Part shown: piece by piece, positions 58,361-64,000 of the stretch
Position numbering within the stretch: position 1 is the stretch's first letter
How the letters are laid out: each line of letters begins with the position of its first letter
NCBI RefSeq assembly: GCF_019047785.1
Contig: NZ_CP077290.1
Span: 1,798,001-1,862,000 of the forward strand
Direction: 5' to 3'
DNA from: Enterobacter cancerogenus
Lineage (GTDB): Bacteria; Pseudomonadota; Gammaproteobacteria; Enterobacterales; Enterobacteriaceae
Length of the DNA stretch: 64,000 nt
The notes under the pieces: model-generated
Database searches by the model: none
Told to the model about the DNA's origin: nothing
The model's input: only the letters and a program-made list of their open reading frames with translations
Translations under genes and position numbers: made by a program

Positions 58361-59617
58361 TTAAAACTCTTTTCGCAACCAGTTGTTCAGTCGTTTGACC
58401 CACGACCCCACTGATACGCGTTTTTCCACTTCTGCTTCACCACTCAGATGGGATTCTTTCCCGTAGTGCAGCAGGCCCACGGCCGTTGAATAGTACGGCT
58501 CCTGAGCATAATCCGTTAACCCGGTGATATTCAGCGGCGCACCAATACGCACCTGCGTATGGAACACGCGCTGAGCGCAGGCCGCAAGACCTTCAATTTG
58601 CGCTGCCCCGCCGGTTAATACAATCCCCGCCGCGAGATGGTGTTTCACACCCTGCTGGCGAAGCTGCTCCTGCAACTGCAAAATCTCTTCGTTAACCAGG
58701 TTGAGCAGCTCGGTATAGCGCGGCTCAATCACCTCTGCCAACGTCTGGCGCTGAAGGCTGCGCGGCGGACGACCGCCTACGCTCGGTACTTCAACGCTCT
58801 CATCTTTACCTACGATAGAGCCCAGTGCACAACCGTGGCGCACTTTAATCGCTTCTGCATCACTCGGTGGCGTACCAAAAGCGTAAGCAATATCGCTGGT
58901 CACAACGTTCCCTGCGTACGGGATCACTTTGGTGTGGCGCAACGCACCGCCGGTATAGACGGCCATGTCCATTGTACCACCACCAATATCGACCACACAG
59001 ACGCCCAGTTCACGTTCATCTTCGGTCAGCACAGAATAGCTTGCGGCCAGACCGGCGAAAATAAGTTGGTCAACTTTCAGACCACAACGTTCAACGGCTT
59101 TTACAATGTTCTTCGCCATATCGTTGTGACATGTGATCAGGTGCACTTTTGCCTGCATACGCACGCCGGAAAGACCGACCGGATTCTTGATCCCTTCCTG
59201 ATAGTCGATCGCATATTCCTGTGGGATCACATGCAGCACGCGATGTTCATCGCGCACGCGCACGGACTTCGCCGTATGCACAACGTTTTCAACGTCTTCC
59301 TGCGTCACTTCTTCTTCTGAAATCGGCACCATACCAATTTCGTTCTGGCAGCTGATGTGCTTGCCAGACAGGGCCAGATAGACAGAAGAAATCTGGCAAT
59401 CGGCCATCAGTTCAGCCTGGTCGATGGCGCGCTGAACGCATTTCACCACCGACTCAAGGTCGTTTACCCCACCTTTGTCCATACCCCTGGACGGGCAACT
59501 GCCCACGCCAATGATATTGACCATACCGTCGGGCAGAACTTCCCCTACTAAAGCGGCAACCTTTGCGGTGCCAATCTCCAGTCCAACTACCAGTTTTCTG
59601 TCCGTCGCCTTGATCAT
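58361..59617 (-). CDS. ftsA: FtsA, actin-like membrane anchor of the Z ring
   Basis: ATP-binding actin homologue that tethers FtsZ to the membrane. It has 418 residues against 420 in E. coli. Phosphate-1 motif [30 protein letters not shown] and [12 protein letters not shown] are seen. The C-terminal amphipathic helix [12 protein letters not shown] is the membrane anchor. Start overlaps the ftsQ stop by four bases (ATGA). Confidence 0.97.
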   Translation of the reverse strand: MIKATDRKLVVGLEIGTAKVAALVGEVLPDGMVNIIGVGSCPSRGMDKGGVNDLESVVKCVQRAIDQAELMADCQISSVYLALSGKHISCQNEIGMVPISEEEVTQEDVENVVHTAKSVRVRDEHRVLHVIPQEYAIDYQEGIKNPVGLSGVRMQAKVHLITCHNDMAKNIVKAVERCGLKVDQLIFAGLAASYSVLTEDERELGVCVVDIGGGTMDMAVYTGGALRHTKVIPYAGNVVTSDIAYAFGTPPSDAEAIKVRHGCALGSIVGKDESVEVPSVGGRPPRSLQRQTLAEVIEPRYTELLNLVNEEILQLQEQLRQQGVKHHLAAGIVLTGGAAQIEGLAACAQRVFHTQVRIGAPLNITGLTDYAQEPYYSTAVGLLHYGKESHLSGEAEVEKRVSVGSWVKRLNNWLRKEF

Positions 59618-60453
59618 TGTTGTTTTGCCTGTACCTGTGCCTGATTCTGTTGCTGATTAGGTTCCTCGACCGGAGCCGGCTCCCAACCGACTGCTGCGCC
59701 TGAGTCATAGCGCAAATCAACGTAGCTTATCCGTTTGCCGTCCGTCTGCGCCTGCTGTTGTAAAACCGGGTAAAGTTCTACAAAACGCGCCAGACGTTTC
59801 ATTGTGTCGCCGCGACCAAGGTTAAGCTTAATGCCGTTCGTTAACGTCAACTGCCATGAGCGGCGCGCCGTCATCGCTGCCTCTTTTAACGTAAAGCGGT
59901 CCTTAGCCAGCACTTGGCCCATATCACGAAAACCCTGCAACACTTCGTTTTCGCTACCTTCCGGGCCATACAACATCGGTAAATTTTGCTTGCTGACACG
60001 ATCGCTCGGCACGCTGAAGGAATTTCCATCCACGTCTACCATGTGCTGATCATTCCAACGCGCAATGGGCACATATTCAACCAGATGAATCTTCAATTCA
60101 TCAGGCCATTGCTTTCTGACGCTCGCCTGTTTTATCCACGGCAGACGTTCAATCTGACTCTGAATGATGTTCACATCCTGAGTCATAAAGGTGCCGGGCG
60201 AGCCCAGCGCCAGGATCGACTGGCGAATATCATCGTTACGCGTGTAGTGGCGCTCACCGGTCACTACCAGCTTCGAGAGCGGTAACCGCTGCGCATCTTC
60301 CATCCACCCCAGCACCATCCAGCCGCTGATAAACACGGTGCACAGCACCCCCAGCAGGAAAAGGATCCCTGCAAGACGCGTTCCATTACTCCGGCGCGAA
60401 GACGTGTATTCTTCTTCGTCGCGGTTGCGCGTGTTCAATGCAGCCTGAGACAT
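59614..60453 (-). CDS. ftsQ: FtsQ, divisome membrane protein
   Basis: Bitopic protein that links the early and late divisome through FtsB-FtsL. From ATG 60453 it has 279 residues: a short cytoplasmic part, a transmembrane helix ([21 protein letters not shown]), a POTRA domain starting with [18 protein letters not shown] and a beta domain. The [13 protein letters not shown] tail is low in complexity. The frame is open to 60486 inside ddlB but [10 protein letters not shown] is the family start. Confidence 0.96.
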   Translation of the reverse strand: MSQAALNTRNRDEEEYTSSRRSNGTRLAGILFLLGVLCTVFISGWMVLGWMEDAQRLPLSKLVVTGERHYTRNDDIRQSILALGSPGTFMTQDVNIIQSQIERLPWIKQASVRKQWPDELKIHLVEYVPIARWNDQHMVDVDGNSFSVPSDRVSKQNLPMLYGPEGSENEVLQGFRDMGQVLAKDRFTLKEAAMTARRSWQLTLTNGIKLNLGRGDTMKRLARFVELYPVLQQQAQTDGKRISYVDLRYDSGAAVGWEPAPVEEPNQQQNQAQVQAKQQ

Positions 60454-60454
60454 A

Positions 60455-61375
60455 TCAGCCCGCCTGGTCCAGTATGCGTACAACAAGCTGGGAGAAGCTC
60501 ATGCCCGCCTGACGCGCCGCCATCGGCACAAGGCTGTGGCTGGTCATGCCCGGCGAGGTATTCGCTTCCAGCAGATAAAATTGCCCGTCACCGTCGAGCA
60601 TCACGTCAATTCTTCCCCATCCCCGGCAGCCTAAAACAGTCCAGGCTTTAAGCACCAGAGCGCGTAAATCAGCCTCACGTTGATCTTCTAAACCTGATGG
60701 GCAAAAATATTGCGTCTCATCAGAGAGATACTTCGCCTCATAATCATAGAAGACGCCAGCGGGTTGGATGCGAATTGACGGTAAAATTTCTTCACCGAGC
60801 ATCGCCACGGTATATTCTGGCCCGCTAAGCCATTTTTCGATTAAAACTTCTTCATCATGTTGAAATGCCAGTGCTAACGCGGCGGGTAAATCCCCCGCTT
60901 TATCGACTTTCGACATACCAACGCTCGACCCTTCACGGCTCGGCTTAACAATAACCGGTAACCCCAGCGCCGCAATGCGTCCATTAACGCTATCGTTAAG
61001 GCCCATTTCATATTCGCGACGCGTCAGGGCAACCCATGGCGCAACGGGTAAACCCGCGCCCTGCCACAGCAGTTTGCTGCGCAGTTTATCCATTGAGATC
61101 GCCGAGGCCATTACGCCGCTGCCGGTGTACGGCAGGCCGATGAGATCCAGCAGCCCTTGCAGGGTGCCGTCTTCACCGCCGCGGCCGTGCAGCGCGATAA
61201 AGACCTTATCAAAGCCCATCGCTTTCAGCTGCGTCACATCCACGTCTTTAGGATCGACCGGGTGCGCATCCACGCCGCCTTCACGCAGGCCCGCCAGTAC
61301 GGCAGCGCCTGAGTTCAGGGAAACATCGCGTTCAGCGGATGTCCCGCCAAACAGGACCGCAATCTTATCAGCCAT
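60455..61375 (-). CDS. ddlB: D-alanine-D-alanine ligase B
   Basis: ATP-grasp ligase that makes D-Ala-D-Ala for peptidoglycan. The 306 residues equal E. coli DdlB. N-terminal [17 protein letters not shown], the [14 protein letters not shown] loop, [25 protein letters not shown] and the C-terminal helix are intact. It overlaps murC by eight bases. Confidence 0.97.
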   Translation of the reverse strand: MADKIAVLFGGTSAERDVSLNSGAAVLAGLREGGVDAHPVDPKDVDVTQLKAMGFDKVFIALHGRGGEDGTLQGLLDLIGLPYTGSGVMASAISMDKLRSKLLWQGAGLPVAPWVALTRREYEMGLNDSVNGRIAALGLPVIVKPSREGSSVGMSKVDKAGDLPAALALAFQHDEEVLIEKWLSGPEYTVAMLGEEILPSIRIQPAGVFYDYEAKYLSDETQYFCPSGLEDQREADLRALVLKAWTVLGCRGWGRIDVMLDGDGQFYLLEANTSPGMTSHSLVPMAARQAGMSFSQLVVRILDQAG

Positions 61376-62843
61376 GACGCTCGTCCTCGTGAGTTTGCGG
61401 CTTCAGTTTGATTTCGGCTAAGGTACGGGCGATTTTGCCGATATTTCCCGCACCCTGAATCAGAATCAAATCGTTACCGGTCAGTACCGGTGCCAGAATT
61501 TCAGCCACCTGAGCGGGCTCTGGAACCAAAATAGGATCCACTTTACCGCGTCCACGAATGGTACGACACAAAGAACGGCTGTCTGCGCCCGGAATCGGAG
61601 TTTCACCTGCTGAATATACATCCAGCATGAGCAGCGTATCGACCTGAGACAATACGTTGGCGAAGTCGTCATATAGATCGCGGGTGCGCGTAAAGCGGTG
61701 CGGCTGGAAAATCATCACCAGGTTTTTGTCCGGCCAGCCAGCACGCGCGGCTTTGATCGTGGCATCGACTTCGGTCGGATGGTGACCGTAGTCGTCCACC
61801 AGCATGGCGCTCCCGGATTTACCGTTTACGGCATCCAGCGGGAACTCACCGAGGAAGTCGAAGCGACGACCTGTACCCTGGAAGCTCTCCAGCGCGCGCA
61901 GGATCGCCTCGTCATCAATGCCCTCTTCCGTCGCAACGGCTACTGCCGCCGCGGCGTTCAGGGCATTATGGCGCCCTGGCGCATTAAGGGTAACGTGCAG
62001 CAACTCTTTATCCTGACGGGCAAGCGTGAAATGCCCCTGCGCGCCAGATTGTTTGTACTCTTCCACCCGCACGTCAGCGTCTTCGCTAAAACCGTAGGTA
62101 GTGATTTGACGGCCAACACGCGGCAGCAGCTCGCGGATCACCGGATCGTCAACGCACATCACCGCACGACCATAAAACGGCAGATTGTGCAGGAAATTAA
62201 TAAAGGTCTGTTTTAAATTTTCGAAGTCGCCCTGGTAGGTATCCATATGGTCGGCTTCGATATTGGTGACAATCGCCACCATCGGCTGCAGATGCAGGAA
62301 CGACGCATCGCTTTCATCCGCTTCCGCAATCAGGTACCGGCTGTGGCCCAGACGCGCATGCACGCCCGCCGCTTTCACCAGGCCACCGTTAACAAACGTC
62401 GGATCCAGGCCCGCTTCTGCGTAGATGCTTGAAACCATCGCCGTGGTCGTGGTTTTTCCATGCGTACCGGCAACCGCAATGCCATGACGAAAACGCATCA
62501 GCTCCGCCAGCATTTCAGCACGGCGGATCACCGGAATGCGCGCTTCGTGCGCGGCAACGATTTCCGGGTTATCTGAAGAGATGGCGCTGGAGACAACAAC
62601 CACGCTCGCATCGCTGACGTTTTCCGGGCGATGGTTAAAATAGATAGTCGCCCCAAGCGACGCCAGCTGCTGGGTGACCGGGTTTGGCGCCAGATCGGAA
62701 CCACTGATCTGATAACCTTCGTTCGCCAACACTTCGGCAATACCGCCCATGCCAGCACCACCGATGCCAACAAAGTGAATGTGCCGGACGCGACGCATCT
62801 CGGGCACGATTGAACGCAGTTTTGCCAGTTGTTGTGTATTCAT
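61368..62843 (-). CDS. murC: UDP-N-acetylmuramate-L-alanine ligase
   Basis: Adds L-alanine to UDP-MurNAc, the first amino acid of the stem peptide. The 491 residues equal E. coli MurC. The N-terminal domain motif [17 protein letters not shown], the P-loop GTHGKTTTT at 126-134, and the Mur ligase signatures [14 protein letters not shown] and [10 protein letters not shown] are present. It is part of the murG-murC-ddlB-ftsQAZ run. Confidence 0.97.
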   Translation of the reverse strand: MNTQQLAKLRSIVPEMRRVRHIHFVGIGGAGMGGIAEVLANEGYQISGSDLAPNPVTQQLASLGATIYFNHRPENVSDASVVVVSSAISSDNPEIVAAHEARIPVIRRAEMLAELMRFRHGIAVAGTHGKTTTTAMVSSIYAEAGLDPTFVNGGLVKAAGVHARLGHSRYLIAEADESDASFLHLQPMVAIVTNIEADHMDTYQGDFENLKQTFINFLHNLPFYGRAVMCVDDPVIRELLPRVGRQITTYGFSEDADVRVEEYKQSGAQGHFTLARQDKELLHVTLNAPGRHNALNAAAAVAVATEEGIDDEAILRALESFQGTGRRFDFLGEFPLDAVNGKSGSAMLVDDYGHHPTEVDATIKAARAGWPDKNLVMIFQPHRFTRTRDLYDDFANVLSQVDTLLMLDVYSAGETPIPGADSRSLCRTIRGRGKVDPILVPEPAQVAEILAPVLTGNDLILIQGAGNIGKIARTLAEIKLKPQTHEDERHG

Positions 62844-62902
62844 TCTCTAAACGCCATCGACTACTTTAAAAAATTCGTGCAGCGCAACACGCGCTGCGAG
62901 GG

Positions 62903-63967
62903 TTAAGCCCGGGCTGCCAGGCTCACTTCTTTTGCTACCCGTTCCGTCGCATCCGGGATGGCGGTCGCGCGCGCGCGTTCGGCCATCTTCAGCAATGCGT
63001 CTCTGTCCCAGCCCGCCAGAGTGGTGGCGACCGCATCGGCGGTAAATTGTGGCTGCTCAAAAATTTTGGCTGCTCCGGCTTTCTCAAGCGGCAGCGCATT
63101 CCAGTACTGCTGTCGGTCTTTGTGCTGGAACGGCACAAATAGCGCGGGTAAACCGGCGGCGGCGATTTCGCTCACCGTCAGTGCGCCAGAGCGACACACC
63201 ACAACATCGGCCCAGGCGTAGGCTGCGGCCATGTCATCGATAAACTCCGTCACTTTATGCTGCGGCTGGCCGTGCTCTGCGTACAGCTGCTCTACCATCT
63301 GCTGAGCGCCTTTTCCGCTTTGATGCCAGATCGTCACGGCATCACCCAGCTTTGCGGCCGCCTGCGGCATCGTCTGGTTTAAAATACGCGCGCCCTGAGA
63401 GCCGCCGACGACAAGCACACGCACCGGCCCTTCACGGCCCGTCAGGCGAGCATCAGGCAGCGGCAGCGCCAGCACGTCCACGCGCACCGGGTTGCCCACA
63501 ACGTCCGCTTTTGGAAATGCACCCGGGAAGGCCTGCATCACCTTGGTGGCGATTTTCGCCAGCCATTTGTTGGTCAGCCCGGCGATGCCGTTCTGCTCGT
63601 GCAGAACGACAGGAATGCCCAGCGACCATGCTGCCAGCCCGCCAGGACCCGAGACATAGCCGCCCATGCCCAGCACGACGTCGGGTTTAAAGCGTTTCAT
63701 AATGGCGCGGGCCTGACGCCAGGCGTTGAAGATCCGCACCGGTGCCAGCAACTGCGCCTTGATACCTTTTCCGCGCAGGCCAGAAATACGAATAAAGTCG
63801 ATCTCAATACCGTGCTTCGGTACCAGGTCGGCTTCCATGCGGTCTGCGGTTCCCAGCCAGCGTATCTGCCAGCCCTGATCCATTAAATGGTGCGCAACCG
63901 CAAGTCCGGGGAACACATGCCCGCCCGTACCGCCTGCCATCACCATTAACCGCTTCGGTTGATTCAT
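62903..63967 (-). CDS. murG: MurG, lipid II synthase
   Basis: GT-B glycosyltransferase that transfers GlcNAc to lipid I at the inner membrane surface. The 354 residues carry the N-terminal [17 protein letters not shown] loop, [25 protein letters not shown], the [10 protein letters not shown] loop of the second domain and the UDP-binding [23 protein letters not shown]. The ATG overlaps the ftsW stop (ATGA). Confidence 0.97.
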   Translation of the reverse strand: MNQPKRLMVMAGGTGGHVFPGLAVAHHLMDQGWQIRWLGTADRMEADLVPKHGIEIDFIRISGLRGKGIKAQLLAPVRIFNAWRQARAIMKRFKPDVVLGMGGYVSGPGGLAAWSLGIPVVLHEQNGIAGLTNKWLAKIATKVMQAFPGAFPKADVVGNPVRVDVLALPLPDARLTGREGPVRVLVVGGSQGARILNQTMPQAAAKLGDAVTIWHQSGKGAQQMVEQLYAEHGQPQHKVTEFIDDMAAAYAWADVVVCRSGALTVSEIAAAGLPALFVPFQHKDRQQYWNALPLEKAGAAKIFEQPQFTADAVATTLAGWDRDALLKMAERARATAIPDATERVAKEVSLAARA

Positions 63968-64000
63968 CGTGAACCTCGTGTAAACGCCTGGGCTTTTTCC
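63964..64000 (-). CDS. ftsW: FtsW, C-terminal end (rest outside window)
   Basis: Reading inward from the right edge on the minus strand gives [11 protein letters not shown] then TGA, the same kind of ending as E. coli FtsW (EKAQAFVRGSR), directly before and overlapping the murG ATG. Only 11 residues are visible; the rest of the gene lies beyond the window. Confidence 0.85.
   Translation of the reverse strand, partial: EKAQAFTRGSR

Overview
This is a chromosomal window from a member of the Enterobacteriaceae, most likely Enterobacter (cloacae complex) or a close relative. Most genes are recognisable orthologues of the Escherichia coli 2.5-3.3 minute region in the same order. Two details point away from E. 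coli: AmpD is 187 residues long with an ESSDKEIT-like tail (here SSDKEIT) as remembered for E. cloacae AmpD, and several accessory genes sit at places where E. coli has none. No rRNA, tRNA, CRISPR array, insertion sequence or prophage was seen.

Layout. 1-4017: sfsA (5' end cut off), dksA, gluQ, pcnB (with an ATT start codon) and folK. 4140-6208: panB-panC-panD for pantothenate. 6209-13555: a complete chaperone-usher fimbrial operon (major pilin, chaperone, usher, three minor pilins, two-domain tip adhesin), lying after panD; in E. coli K-12 the yad fimbrial operon lies between folK and panB instead. 13556-17108: yadE, yadI, yadH, yadG on the minus strand. 17216-21114: can, hpt, gcd. 21238-25447: cueO, yacC, speE-speD, yacL. 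25448-26678: an AT-rich accessory gene for a putative modification-dependent HNH endonuclease. 26716-32060: acnB, and divergently yacH plus a DUF2950 gene. 32143-39208: lpd, aceF, aceE, pdhR (pyruvate dehydrogenase complex and its repressor). 39746-43647: aroP, then an accessory pair of a sugar-cation symporter and a GH43 glycosidase. 43666-49256: ampE/ampD, nadC, ppdD-hofB-hofC. 49288-52521: guaC, coaE, zapD, yacG, mutT. 52579-64000: secA, secM, lpxC, ftsZ, ftsA, ftsQ, ddlB, murC, murG and the last codons of ftsW, i.e. the downstream part of the division and cell wall (dcw) cluster, all on the minus strand.

Functional themes. The window joins central carbon metabolism (PDH complex, AcnB, glucose dehydrogenase), cofactor synthesis (folate, pantothenate, CoA, NAD), polyamines, envelope assembly and division, and peptidoglycan recycling/beta-lactamase signalling. 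Several control sites can be read directly: a PdhR palindrome at the expected distance from the pdhR promoter, a CueR-type promoter with a 19-bp spacer before cueO, a symmetric CRP site over the gcd promoter, the SecM arrest motif before secA, and a terminator between dksA and gluQ.

The least ordinary parts are the AT-rich SRA-like/HNH gene at 25818-26678, the fimbrial operon with a G8 tract inside one pilin gene, the yacH/DUF2950 secreted-protein pair, the transporter/GH43 cassette, and an orphan minus-strand terminator at about 29524-29550 that could end a small RNA. No wholly new multi-gene system is evident.
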